Source: Palsa-506 sp963709075 (GTDB taxonomy: Bacteria; Actinomycetota; Actinomycetes; Streptosporangiales; Streptosporangiaceae). Taken from it: a stretch of 64,000 bases of DNA. The DNA is taken from positions 1,116,001-1,180,000 of the forward strand of contig CAVPUY010000009.1 of NCBI GenBank assembly GCA_963709075.1, written 5' to 3'. Position 1 is the stretch's first letter. Every line of letters begins with the position of its first letter. A program made the translations under genes and the position numbers. Below, piece after piece: positions 41,501 to 50,185 of the stretch. The notes under the pieces were generated by a model. The model worked only from the letters and a program-made list of their open reading frames with translations, had not been told where the DNA came from and made no database searches.

Positions 41501-42159
41501 TTCCCATACCCTTCATAGTCGTCTGAGAATATAGGAATACTCTCAGATGCGGCCGCCGCTGCCGTCGGCAGGTGCTGGCTGGCGCCTGGATGCCGGCCGA
41601 ACGTCAGCCAGGGCTGACCCGCGGCCGCCTCGCGGCCGGCCATCTGGCGACCGCCTCGCGGCCGGCCATCTGGGCGCGGGCCGTCTGGCCGCCGGCGGTC
41701 TGGGCGCCGGGCGTCTGGCCGCCGCCCGTCTGCCTGAACCATGCCGGCAGTCTCCGTGATCGCCGGACGCGGTGTCAACGAGGCGGCCCAGGCAGTCCGC
41801 AACGCGGCCGCCGGCACGGGCCAGGCCGGCCGGCACGGACCAGGCGGCACGGACCAGGCGGCACGGACTCGTCCATGAGGCCCGGGATCATGAGACCGGC
41901 CGCAACCGGCCGGCCGGGCCGGCCGTCTTAAAGGCCGCACCGGCGGTATCGGCCAATTTGGTCACATCAGCAATATCGGCAACTTCCATCTCATCAGCCC
42001 CGGCGGTCGAAATCTTGCTGACCTCGGCGATGCGGAATCCGCGGCTTGCTGCCTTGCCCTAGATTGTGAGCGAGCCCGGACCACGGTCCCGGGCAGGCCG
42101 GCACGTTCGCGACGACTAGGGCCAGCTGCTGACGGCAAGCCCGCGGAAAGGTTTCCCCT
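41501..42159. other. Intergenic region with short repeats between SBP56 and GH3 genes
   Basis: 659 bases without a believable gene. Near 41620-41740, units of about 15 bases centred on CGTCTGGCCGCCG repeat six times. Around 41835-41875 GGCACGGACCAGGC repeats three times. Around 41940-42050 the composition falls to lower GC with ATATCGGC-like words. Antisense frames would code only Arg/Pro/Asp repeats. Confidence 0.5.
41522..41547. promoter_or_regulatory. Inverted repeat upstream of the SBP56/methanethiol oxidase gene
   Basis: TCTGAGA (41522-41528) and TCTCAGA (41541-41547) are perfect 7-base inverted arms with an AT-rich 12-base centre, 22 bases upstream of the ATG at 41500. Position and composition suggest an operator overlapping the promoter. 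Confidence 0.6.
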
Positions 42160-43583
42160 GTGCCCCGTACCCCGTCCTGGGCCCGGATTCCCTGCGCCGT
42201 CGCGGCCGTCGCCCTGCTGGCCGGCTGCGCCGCAACCTCGGCATCGGGGGGCGCCGGCCGGTCATCGGCGGCGCGGCATCACCCGGCCAGGCGCCACGCC
42301 GCGGCGCGGCATGGCGACGCGCTAGGTGGCGCGAGCGCCACCGCGCTGCGCGGCGCCCGGGGCCCGGCGGCGCGCCGCGGCACTGCGGCGCGCCGCGGAG
42401 CGGAGCGGGCCAGCGGGCCGGCCGGCCGGCGGCCGCTTACCAGACGGCCGCCAGCCGTGCCGCGGCCGGCCTGACGGCCCGCGGCGCCCGGCCGAGCCGG
42501 CCGGCCGGCCAGCCGGGTGCGGGCCCGGCGGCGGCCGCCCCGCGGCAGCCGGCCGCCGCGCTGCCCGCGTTGTCGGACCGCCAGCTGGCCGGGCAGCGGA
42601 TCATCTACAGCTACAGCGGCCTGACGCCGCCGGCCAGGCTGCTGCGGCGGATCCGGAACGGCCAGGCGGCCGGGGTCATCTTCTTCGGCGGCAACATCGC
42701 CAGCCGGGCGCAGATCAGCCAGGTCGCCGCCGAGCTGCAGCACGCGGCGCTGAGCAAGCACAATCCGGTGCACGAGCCGCTGCTGCTGATGACCGACCAG
42801 GAGGGCGGCGTCGTCCGCCGGCTGCCCGGCGCGCCGGTCAGGTCGGAGAAGCAGATCGGCGCGTCCGCGCACCCTGGCCGGGAGGCAACCACGGCCGGCC
42901 GCGGCGCCGGGCGTAACCTGCACGGCGTCGGCATGAACGTCAACCTCGCGCCGGTGCTCGACGTGTACCGCAAGGCGGGCAATTTCATCGACCAGTTCGG
43001 GCGCTCGTACAGCATGCATCGCAGCGTGGTCTCCGCGCTCGGCGCCGACTTCATCACCGCGCAGCAGGCCAAGGGCGTGGCCGCCACCGGCAAGCACTTC
43101 CCCGGCCTCGGCGCGGCCAGGAGAGCGCAGAACACCGACGTGCGCCCGGTGACCCTGCACCGGTCCAGGCACGCCATCCGGACCGTGGACGAGTTTCCGT
43201 ACAAGGCGGCCATCGCGGCCGGGGTGAAGCTGGTCATGGTGTCCTGGGCGAAGTACCCGGCGCTTGGCTCGCGCCGCCCGGCCGGGATCTCTTCCAAGGT
43301 CGTCCAGGGCGAGCTGCGGCAGCGGCTCGGGTTCGGCGGCGTCACCGTCACGGACGCGATCGGCGCCGGCGCGCTCCGGGCCTACGGCACGATCCAGCAC
43401 CGCAGCGTGCTGGCCGCGACGGCGGGAATGGACCTGGTGCTCTGCGCGGGCGAGCAGGTCAGCGAGGGTATCCAGGGCCTGGACGGGCTGACCGGCGGCT
43501 TCCGTGACGGCACGCTGGACAAGACCGCCTTCCGGGCCGCCGTGGCGCGCGTCATCGCGCTGCGGGCCAGCCTGCCCGGCTAG
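42160..43583 (+). CDS. Glycoside hydrolase family 3 lipoprotein, beta-N-acetylhexosaminidase (NagZ)-like (one frameshift)
   Basis: GTG 42160 begins a lipoprotein signal peptide with lipobox LLAGC. A low-complexity Ala/Arg/Gly linker follows, with a frameshift somewhere in 42330-42470. The GH3 barrel then reads GVIFFGGNIASRAQISQVA, LLLMTDQEGGVVRRLPG, MNVNLAPVLDVY, VAATGKHFPGLGAA (the KHFPG substrate motif) and FGGVTVTDAIGAGAL, where the aspartate of TDAI is the expected nucleophile. NagZ-type enzymes remove GlcNAc from chitin or peptidoglycan fragments. Being lipid-anchored outside the membrane fits cell-wall or chitin turnover. Confidence 0.84.
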
Positions 43584-43643
43584 CCCGGCTCGCGGCCCGG
43601 ATATCCGGGTGCCGATGCCCGGCGCCGGGCAGATACTGGGCGG

Positions 43644-44204
43644 GTGCAGCGGGTATCGGTGGTCGGCAACAGCGGATCGGGCAAGACGACCGTCGCGGCC
43701 GCGCTCAGTGCCGCGCTGGGCGTGCCGCACCTGGAGATCGACGCGGTGTTTCACCAGCCCGGCTGGGCGCCGCTGGAAAAGCAGGAGTTCCGCCGCCGGG
43801 TAGCTGCGTTCGCCGCCGGGCCAGCCTGGGTCGCCGACGGCAACTATTCCGCCGTGCAGGACCTCGTCTGGGCTCGCGCCGACACGGTGATCTGGCTGGA
43901 CCCGCCGAGGTACCGGGTGATGCGGCAGGTGACCTGGCGGACCTTGCGCCGGATGGCGCTGCGGGCCGAGTTGTGGAACGGCAACAGGGAACGGTGGGCC
44001 AACCTGGTGCGCGCGGACCCGGAGGAGTCGATCATCCTCTGGGCCTGGACCCAGCACCACCGGTACCGGCAGCGATACGAGCGCGCCGCGGCCGACCCGG
44101 CTAACGCGCACCTGACGTTCCTCCGGCTCCGCACGCCAGCCGAGGTAGCCGGGCTGATCGCCAGGGCCAGCGCCGAGGCGAGGGCAGCCAGCCAGGGCAG
44201 CTGA
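43644..44204 (+). CDS. P-loop nucleoside/shikimate kinase-like protein (FlaR/topology-modulation type)
   Basis: 186 residues from GTG 43644. Walker A VVGNSGSGKTTVAAALSAAL, then VPHLEIDAVFHQPGWAPL, VADGNYSAVQDLVW (with the DGNY motif) and TVIWLDPPRYRVMRQVTW followed by a basic lid (LWNGNRERWANLV). The GNSGSGKTT plus DGNY pattern is that of adenylate kinase-like proteins annotated as topology modulation proteins. Activity is probably small-molecule phosphorylation; substrate unknown. Confidence 0.85.
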   Translation: MQRVSVVGNSGSGKTTVAAALSAALGVPHLEIDAVFHQPGWAPLEKQEFRRRVAAFAAGPAWVADGNYSAVQDLVWARADTVIWLDPPRYRVMRQVTWRTLRRMALRAELWNGNRERWANLVRADPEESIILWAWTQHHRYRQRYERAAADPANAHLTFLRLRTPAEVAGLIARASAEARAASQGS

Positions 44205-44214
44205 CTGACCCGGC

Positions 44215-45000
44215 TCAGCGGCCCATCGCGTCGATCCTGGCGACCTCGCCGTCGTCCAGCGAGAAACCCAGCAGGTCGATGTTGGCTGCGATCCTGCCGG
44301 GGTCAGCCGACTTCGGAATCACTACTATCTGGTGCTCCAGGTGCCACCGCAGCACCACCTGGGCCGGCCTGACGCCGTGCCGGGCAGCGATCTCGGTCAG
44401 CACCGGACTGCGCAGGTTGCTGCCCTTGAGCGGGCTGTAGCCCGTCACCACGATGTCCCGCTCGCGCATCGCGGCGAGCAGCTTCTTGTCATGCCGGGAC
44501 GGGCTCCACGGAATCTGGTTGACCGCCGGCGGCTGGCCGGCGGCCTTGGTGAGCTCATCGATCTGGGCGACGGAGTAGTTGCTGACCCCGACGGCGCTGG
44601 CCAGGCCTTCATCCCTGAGCGCCAGCAGCTCGCGCCATACCGCCGGGCCGGCCGGCCTGGCTGGCGGCCAGTGCACCAGCCAGAGGTCCACGTAGCCGGT
44701 GCCCAGCGCCCGCAGGCTGGCGGCGAGGGTAGCCCGCTCGCGCCCGGCGGCCCCGGCGGGCAGCTTCGTGGTGATGAAGACATCCGTGCGATCCAGGCCG
44801 CTGTCCCGCAGCGCCCGGCCGATCTCCTGCTCGTTGCGGTACATCGTCGCGGTGTCGACGTGCCGGTAGCCGGAATCGAGCGCGGCCCGCACCGCCCGGT
44901 AGGCCTGCCCGCCGCGCAGCTGCCAGGTGCCGAGGCCGACGAGCGGCATGACCACCCCGCTGGCCAGGGCCACGCCCGGGACTTCCCGATTTTCCGGCAT
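44215..45000 (-). CDS. Aldo/keto reductase
   Basis: 261 residues with the full catalytic tetrad in context: D and Y in RHVDTATMYRNEQEIG, K in VFITTKLPAG and H in DLWLVHWPPARP. NADPH-binding residues occur in VIPKSADPGRIAANI. The fold starts GVVMPLVGLGTWQLRG. Family 5-like (2,5-diketo-gluconate reductase type), reducing small aldehydes and ketones. Convergent with the P-loop kinase gene and about 35 bases from the aminotransferase gene upstream. Confidence 0.92.
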   Translation of the reverse strand: MPENREVPGVALASGVVMPLVGLGTWQLRGGQAYRAVRAALDSGYRHVDTATMYRNEQEIGRALRDSGLDRTDVFITTKLPAGAAGRERATLAASLRALGTGYVDLWLVHWPPARPAGPAVWRELLALRDEGLASAVGVSNYSVAQIDELTKAAGQPPAVNQIPWSPSRHDKKLLAAMRERDIVVTGYSPLKGSNLRSPVLTEIAARHGVRPAQVVLRWHLEHQIVVIPKSADPGRIAANIDLLGFSLDDGEVARIDAMGR

Positions 45001-45034
45001 ACCGCCATCCTCCCGCTTTGCCCTGGCGGCTGGC

Positions 45035-45934
45035 TCAGCTGACCGGCGTTCCGGTGCTGGCGGTCAGTTCCGCGAGCAGGTCGGTCAGCCGCAGCGTGAC
45101 CGGCCCGGCCTTGCCCGGGCCGATGATCCGGCCGTCCACGCTGATGACCGGCGCGATCCCGCCCATGGTGCCGGTGACGAAGATCTCGTCGGCGGTGTAA
45201 AGCTGGGCCAGGCTGTAGTCGCCGGTCTCCTGCGGGATCCCGGCGCCGGCGGCGAGTTCGAGCACGGCCGCCCTGGTGATGCCCTCCGGGCAGGCCGCCG
45301 CGGTCGGCGTCGCCAGCAAGCCGCCGGTGACAAGGAAGATGTGCGTGGCGTTGGTCTCGGCGACGAAACCCCGGTGATCCAGCATGACCGCGTCATCGGC
45401 GCCCGCGTTGTTCGCCTCGATCTTGGCCAGGATGGAGGTCAGCAGGTTGTTGTGGTGGATCTTGGGATCGAGCGAGTCCGGCGGCGTGCGGCGCACGCTC
45501 GAGGTGATCAGCGAGATGCCGCTCTGGTCGTAGACCGGCGGCTTGTGCTCGGCCAGCACGATCAGGGTCGGGCCGGACTTGTTCAGCCGCGGGTCCATCC
45601 CGCTGGTGATCTTGATGCCCCGGGTCAGGGTGAGCCGGATGTGCACGTTGTCGGTCATCCCGTTCGCCTGCACGGTCCGCCGGATCTCGGCGGTGATCTC
45701 CGCGTCGGACGGGACCGTGTCGAAAGCGAGCGCCTGCGCCGAGCGGCGGAGCCTGGCCAGGTGCTCGCCGAGCCGGAAGATCCGGCCGCGATAGAGCCTG
45801 AGCCCTTCCCAGACGGCGTCGCCGCCCTGGACGGCCGAGTCGAACGGGCTGACCGCCGCGGCGTCCCGGTGCGTTAGCTGGCCGCCGACGCTGACGATGA
45901 GGTCACGGTTGCGCTCGTCGAAGGCTTGCAGCAT
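45035..45934 (-). CDS. Class IV (branched-chain/D-amino acid-type) PLP aminotransferase
   Basis: 299 residues. Fold-type IV signatures: VWEGLRLYRGRIFRLGEHLA near residue 45, the Schiff-base lysine in LDPKIHHNNLLTSILAKIEA, GFVAETNATHIFLVTGG (phosphate-binding E-T-N) and ADEIFVTGTMGGIAPVISVD. Closest in feel to BCAT/4-amino-4-deoxychorismate lyase relatives. The adjacent gene upstream codes for a sulfotransferase-like protein, a pairing found elsewhere in bacteria, so the two probably act on a shared amino or keto acid metabolite. Confidence 0.9.
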   Translation of the reverse strand: MLQAFDERNRDLIVSVGGQLTHRDAAAVSPFDSAVQGGDAVWEGLRLYRGRIFRLGEHLARLRRSAQALAFDTVPSDAEITAEIRRTVQANGMTDNVHIRLTLTRGIKITSGMDPRLNKSGPTLIVLAEHKPPVYDQSGISLITSSVRRTPPDSLDPKIHHNNLLTSILAKIEANNAGADDAVMLDHRGFVAETNATHIFLVTGGLLATPTAAACPEGITRAAVLELAAGAGIPQETGDYSLAQLYTADEIFVTGTMGGIAPVISVDGRIIGPGKAGPVTLRLTDLLAELTASTGTPVS

Positions 45935-45946
45935 GGGATCTCCCGG

Positions 45947-46663
45947 TCAGGGCCTGATGCGGTGCGCGGACATTTCCTGGTAGAACGGCTGGCATTCCCG
46001 CGCCAGCGGCTCGAGCTCAGGCGGCAGGACGGCCGCCTGCTCCCGGTACGGGCCGAACCCGGTCGATCGCCAGACCCCGTGATACCAGTGCCTGGCCCAG
46101 ACGCCGTCGGTGTCCCGCGGCCCGGCTGGCCAGGACAGCATCGCCGGGTCGAACGGCACGGAAAGCGCATCGCAGAGCGCGCGGAGCGTGGGCTCCGGGC
46201 GCTGCAGGATGTCGCGCGAGTCCACCACCGGGCCGCCGAACATCCGGAAGATCTCCACCTGCTGGGCGAGGCCGAGATCGCCGAGCACCGGCCGGGCGCG
46301 GACCCTGGCGTAGGACGCGAGCAACTGCCGCGGGTCCCGGATGAGGTAGGCATGCCGCAGCGCGCGAAGCGCGCCGCGGTCCACCTCGGGCAGCAGATGG
46401 TGCGTCATGTGCTTCGCGTAGCAGACGGTCTTGCCCGCCGGGAACGGGGCCAGCGTCAGCTCGGCAATGACCTCACGCCATCCGTTATTCATGGACCTGA
46501 TCACCTCATCGCGGCCGGGATGAGGCGCACCGGTCTGCCGCAGGTAGAACCCGTACAGCGGCTCGTCGATGACCACCGTGTCGGCGCGGTTCTCCCAGGC
46601 GCGCATGAGCGCCGTCGAGATCGTGCGCGGCCCGGACCACATCGCGATCCGGGCCGGCGTCAC
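45947..46663 (-). CDS. Sulfotransferase-like protein paired with class IV aminotransferase
   Basis: 238 residues from GTG 46663, which overlaps the dehydrogenase stop by 4 bases. It has an N-terminal P-loop-like RIAMWSGPRTISTALMRAWE that resembles the PAPS-binding loop, a conserved DEPLYGFYLR, YAKHMTHHLLPEVD and HAYLIRDPRQLLASYARVR (3'-phosphate-binding R and S). C-terminal segments end PFYQEMSAHRIRP. The acceptor is unknown. The operon order dehydrogenase, sulfotransferase, aminotransferase (overlap, then 12 bases) suggests coordinated use. Confidence 0.82.
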   Translation of the reverse strand: MTPARIAMWSGPRTISTALMRAWENRADTVVIDEPLYGFYLRQTGAPHPGRDEVIRSMNNGWREVIAELTLAPFPAGKTVCYAKHMTHHLLPEVDRGALRALRHAYLIRDPRQLLASYARVRARPVLGDLGLAQQVEIFRMFGGPVVDSRDILQRPEPTLRALCDALSVPFDPAMLSWPAGPRDTDGVWARHWYHGVWRSTGFGPYREQAAVLPPELEPLARECQPFYQEMSAHRIRP

Positions 46664-47745
46664 AGCACGACCACGGAGCGGAGCACCTCCCCGCGCTGCA
46701 TCTTGGCGAACGCGTCCTCGACCTTGTCGAGCGTGATGGTCTCGGAGACGAACTTCTCCAGCGGCAGCCTGCCCTGCAGGTGCAGGTCGACGAGCATCGG
46801 GAAGTCGCGGCTCGGCAGGCAGTCGCCGTACCAGGAGGATTTCAGCGCGCCGCCGCGGCCGAAGAAGTCGAGCAGCGGCAGTTCCAGTCTCATCTCCGGG
46901 GTCGGGACGCCGACCAGGACGACGGTGCCCGCCAGATCACGGGCGTAGAAGGCCTGGGTGTAGGTCTCCGGCCGCCCGACCGCCTCGATCACGACGTCGG
47001 CGCCGTTTCCCTCGGTGAGCGCCCTGATGCCATCGACCGGGTCGGTTTCGCGCGAGTTGATCACGTCGGTGGCGCCGAAGCCGCGGGCCCACTCCAGCTT
47101 CCCCGGGTCGACGTCGACGGCGATGATCTTCCGGGCGCCGGCCAGGCTGGCGCCGAGCACCGCCGCGTCGCCGACGCCGCCGCAGCCGATCACGGCCACC
47201 GAGTCGCCGCGGCTGACGCCGGCGGTGTTCAGCGCCGCGCCGAGGCCGGCCATCACGCCGCAGCCGAGCAGCCCGGCCACCTCGGGCCGGATGGCCGGGT
47301 TCACCTTGGTGCACTGGCCAGCGGCGACCAGGGTCTGCTCAGCGAAGGCGCCGATGCCGAGCGCGGGGGAGAGCTGGGTGCCGTCGGCCAGGGTCATCTT
47401 CTGGGCCGCGTTGTGGGTGGCGAAGCAGTACCAGGGGCGGCCGCGCCGGCAGGCCCGGCACTGGCCGCAGACCGCGCGCCAGTTCAGGATGACGAAATCG
47501 CCCGGCGCGAGATCGGTCACGTTGCTGCCGACCGCCGCCACCACGCCGGCGGCCTCGTGCCCGAGCAGGTAAGGGAAGTCGTCGCCGATCCCGCCTTCGC
47601 GGTAGTGCAGGTCCGTGTGGCAGACACCGCACGCCTGCACCCTGACCAGCGCCTCGCCCGGTCCCGGGTCAGGCACGATGACCGTGGTGATCTCAACCTC
47701 GGCGCCCTTGGCGCGGACTATGACTCCCGGTACCTCATGTGGCAT
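46660..47745 (-). CDS. mscR: S-(hydroxymethyl)mycothiol dehydrogenase (mycothiol-dependent formaldehyde dehydrogenase)
   Basis: 361 residues of the zinc alcohol dehydrogenase family. Catalytic zinc: GVCHTDLHYREG and LLGHEAAGVV. Structural zinc: CGQCRACRRGRPWYC. NAD site: VAVIGCGGVGDAAVLGASLA then AVDVDPGKLEWA. The sequence VPGVIVRAKGAEVEITTVIV and the THNAAQKMTLADG block match mycothiol-dependent formaldehyde dehydrogenases. It oxidises the spontaneous mycothiol-formaldehyde adduct to formyl-mycothiol, and the family (MscR) also reduces S-nitrosomycothiol. This ties the organism to mycothiol-using actinobacteria. First gene of an overlapping set with the sulfotransferase and aminotransferase. 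Confidence 0.9.
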   Translation of the reverse strand: MPHEVPGVIVRAKGAEVEITTVIVPDPGPGEALVRVQACGVCHTDLHYREGGIGDDFPYLLGHEAAGVVAAVGSNVTDLAPGDFVILNWRAVCGQCRACRRGRPWYCFATHNAAQKMTLADGTQLSPALGIGAFAEQTLVAAGQCTKVNPAIRPEVAGLLGCGVMAGLGAALNTAGVSRGDSVAVIGCGGVGDAAVLGASLAGARKIIAVDVDPGKLEWARGFGATDVINSRETDPVDGIRALTEGNGADVVIEAVGRPETYTQAFYARDLAGTVVLVGVPTPEMRLELPLLDFFGRGGALKSSWYGDCLPSRDFPMLVDLHLQGRLPLEKFVSETITLDKVEDAFAKMQRGEVLRSVVVL

Positions 47746-47778
47746 GCGCTGATCATAATGCCCGCCGGCCTGGCCGGG

Positions 47779-48297
47779 TCAGAAGCCGGTACAGCCGTCG
47801 ATGCGCTCGCGCAGCAGGTCGGCATGGCCGTTGTGCCGCGCGTACTCCTCGATCATGTGGACGTACACCCACCGGAGCGAGATCTCGTTGCCGCGCTGCG
47901 TGACGAAGGTGTCGTCCAGCGTGTGCCCGGATACGGCGCGCCTGGCGAGTTCCCACTCCAGGGTCAGCGCCGCGTAGTCCTGCTCGGCGGTGGCCGGGCC
48001 GGCCTCGTCGAACGCGGCGTCCGGCCGGTCGTCGCGCCAGTACAGGTAGTCCACGCTCTCGCGGTGCGCGTGCCGCCGGAACCAGGACCGCTCGACATCG
48101 GCGCTATGCCTGATCAGGCCCAGCAGCGACAGGCTGGACGGCGAGACCGCCCGCAGCGCTAGCTGCTCGCCGGTGAGGCCAGCGCATTTCCACAGCAGCG
48201 TCGTGCGGTGGAAATCGAGCCAGCCTTCCAGCATCGACCGCTCTCCCGCGATGAACGGCTCCTCGATCCTGGTGATCTCCGGGGCGACCCAGGTCAT
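47779..48297 (-). CDS. DinB / DUF664 (mycothiol-dependent transferase-like) protein
   Basis: 172 residues. The four-helix DinB fold is seen in FIAGERSMLEGWLDFHRTTL, LLGLIRHSADVERSWFRRHA (metal His), EEYARHNGHADLLRERIDG (the H-x3-H type metal motif). DUF664 members are thiol-S-transferases using mycothiol or bacillithiol. It is just upstream of the mycothiol-dependent dehydrogenase, in the same direction with 33 bases between. Substrate unknown. Confidence 0.88.
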   Translation of the reverse strand: MTWVAPEITRIEEPFIAGERSMLEGWLDFHRTTLLWKCAGLTGEQLALRAVSPSSLSLLGLIRHSADVERSWFRRHAHRESVDYLYWRDDRPDAAFDEAGPATAEQDYAALTLEWELARRAVSGHTLDDTFVTQRGNEISLRWVYVHMIEEYARHNGHADLLRERIDGCTGF

Positions 48298-48382
48298 GTT
48301 CCTCCCCTAACTTCCCGGCCTGCCAGCTACCTCGGCCGGCGGCGGGCGTCTGCGGGGGACGCCCGGTCACCGGCTGCGGGCG

Positions 48383-49852
48383 TCAGTAAGCACGCCCGAA
48401 GATGACCCTCTTGCGGTATGCGGACGGCCGGTCGCAGCGGACGCACCGGCCCGAGTCCGGCTCGCCGTCGAGCGGCACGCACCGCGGCGTCGCGGCGGTC
48501 TCTGCCTTGATCTCGTCCTCGCACTCCGGCGTGCCGCAGTGCAGCGCGAGCGCCCAGCCGGTCCCGACAGCCTCGGTGAACTCCGGCCATGAATTGACCA
48601 GGACGGTCCGGCCGTCCCTGAACTCGGTGGCCCGCCGGAGCAGGAAATCCTGGAAGGCCGCGAGCTCGGCTTCGAGCCGCTGCGGCGCGGCATCGAGCGG
48701 CACCGGCTCCTTGGCCCCGCGCTCGCTGCCGGCGCCGTGCTCGTTGCCGCTGAGCCGCCGCGCCATCAGCGCGCTGCCTGATTCCAGGTCGCGCGGCCCG
48801 AGCTCGAGCCTGATCGGGACGCCGCGGAGTTCCCATTCGTTGAACTTGAAGCCGGGCGACAGCTGCGGCCGGTCGTCCACGTGCACGCGGATGCCGGCGC
48901 CGACCAGCCGGGCCGCCAGGTCCCTGGCGGCCGGCCGCACCACTTCGCTCTGGCGGCCGCGGCCGATGGGCACGATCACGACCTGGTACGGAGCCAGCCG
49001 CGGCGGCAGCACCAGGCCCCTGTCGTCGCCATGCGTCATGATCACGCCGCCGATCATCCGGCTGGCCATTCCCCACGAGGTCGTATGGCAGAACTCAAGC
49101 TCGCCGCTCTCGGCCGCGTACTGGATGCCGAAGGCGCGGGCGAAGTTCGACCCCAGGTAATGCGAGGTGCCTGACTGCAGCGCCCGGCCGTCGCGCATCA
49201 TGCCCTCGATGGTGAACGTCCGCACTGCGCCGGCGAAGCGCTCGCCCGGGGTCTTCTCGCCGGGAACCACCGGCATCGCCGCCAGCTCCCTGGCCACGCC
49301 GGCATAGAGCCCGAGCGCGAGCATCGTCTCGCGCATCGCGCTGGCCTCGTCCGCGTGCGCGGTGTGGCCCTCCTGCCAGAGGAACTCAGTGGTGCGCAGG
49401 AACAGCCGCGGGCGCATTTCCCAGCGCACCACGTTGGACCATTGATTCAGCAGCAGCGGCAGATCGCGGTACGAGCTGATCCATTTCGCCATCATCTCGC
49501 CGACGACCGTCTCTGACGTCGGCCTGATGATGAGCGGCTCGTCGAGGTCCTTGCCGCCCGCGTGGGTCACCACAGCCAGCTCGGGCGCGAAGCCCTCGAC
49601 GTGCTCTGCCTCCCTGCGCATGTAGCTTTCCGGGATGAGCAGCGGGAAGTAGGCGTTGACGTGACCGGTGTCCTTGATCCGCTGGTCCAGGTCGGCCTGC
49701 AGGAGCTCCCAGATCCGGTACCCGTAAGGGCGGATGACCATCGTCCCGCGGGCCGGGCCACGGTCGACGAGCTCCGCGCGCAGGACGAGCTCGTTGTACC
49801 AGGCGGAGAAATCCTCGCTCTGCGGGGTGACTCCGCGTTCGCCGTGTGCCAC
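48383..49852 (-). CDS. proS: Prolyl-tRNA synthetase, ProS type 3
   Basis: 489 residues, class II. Motif 2/3 and proline-site blocks: GTMVIRPYGYRIWELLQADL, LIIRPTSETVVGEMMAKWI, RPRLFLRTTEFLWQEGHTAH and GTSHYLGSNFARAFGI, then GMASRMIGGVIMTHGDDRGL. The anticodon-binding domain includes YQVVIVPIGRGR and GFKFNEWELRGVPIRLELG. C-terminal zinc-type cysteines lie in HCGTPECED and CVRCDRPSA. This is the archaeal/eukaryal-like short form (ProS3), not the long bacterial form with the INS editing domain. Charges tRNA-Pro with proline. Intact and probably chromosomal. Confidence 0.95.
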   Translation of the reverse strand: MAHGERGVTPQSEDFSAWYNELVLRAELVDRGPARGTMVIRPYGYRIWELLQADLDQRIKDTGHVNAYFPLLIPESYMRREAEHVEGFAPELAVVTHAGGKDLDEPLIIRPTSETVVGEMMAKWISSYRDLPLLLNQWSNVVRWEMRPRLFLRTTEFLWQEGHTAHADEASAMRETMLALGLYAGVARELAAMPVVPGEKTPGERFAGAVRTFTIEGMMRDGRALQSGTSHYLGSNFARAFGIQYAAESGELEFCHTTSWGMASRMIGGVIMTHGDDRGLVLPPRLAPYQVVIVPIGRGRQSEVVRPAARDLAARLVGAGIRVHVDDRPQLSPGFKFNEWELRGVPIRLELGPRDLESGSALMARRLSGNEHGAGSERGAKEPVPLDAAPQRLEAELAAFQDFLLRRATEFRDGRTVLVNSWPEFTEAVGTGWALALHCGTPECEDEIKAETAATPRCVPLDGEPDSGRCVRCDRPSAYRKRVIFGRAY

Positions 49853-50185
49853 ATCATGAGGCTACACAGCAGGGCTGCCGCCAAACCGGCCAGATCGTCC
49901 AATCCAAGATCAGTTTGTCAAAGGACGAGGTCAGGATGAGCTGCTGATTACCCACCGCGGTAACTGGGCACCGGTAATGCCGCGCAGCGACCAGCGCCGG
50001 ACGCCATTCCCCGGCCGGATTGCCCTGCGGACGGCCGGCCTGCCCCGGGCTGGCCGATGCTGCCGATCCCGTGCGAACCACTCGGAGGTTGCCGCATGAT
50101 GTAGTGATCGCGATCGGGCACAAGCCGCGTGCTGGGCACATGCCGTGCCAAAGTCAGGAGTGACTCGGTTCATGAGACTCGGTTC
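49853..50185. other. Intergenic region upstream of proS and the Pro/Gln-rich membrane protein
   Basis: 333 bases of divergent non-coding sequence. An AT-richer stretch near 49900-49930 should hold the proS promoter. Just before the membrane protein start, ACTCGGTTCATGAG occurs twice in tandem (50163-50190), duplicating the start codon context. Nothing else recognised. Confidence 0.45.

Noticed and set aside
41547..41940. Arg/Pro/Asp-rich protein on the minus strand between SBP56 and GH3
   Set aside because: It consists only of repeat translation without ribosome site or family similarity; repeats are better treated as non-coding.
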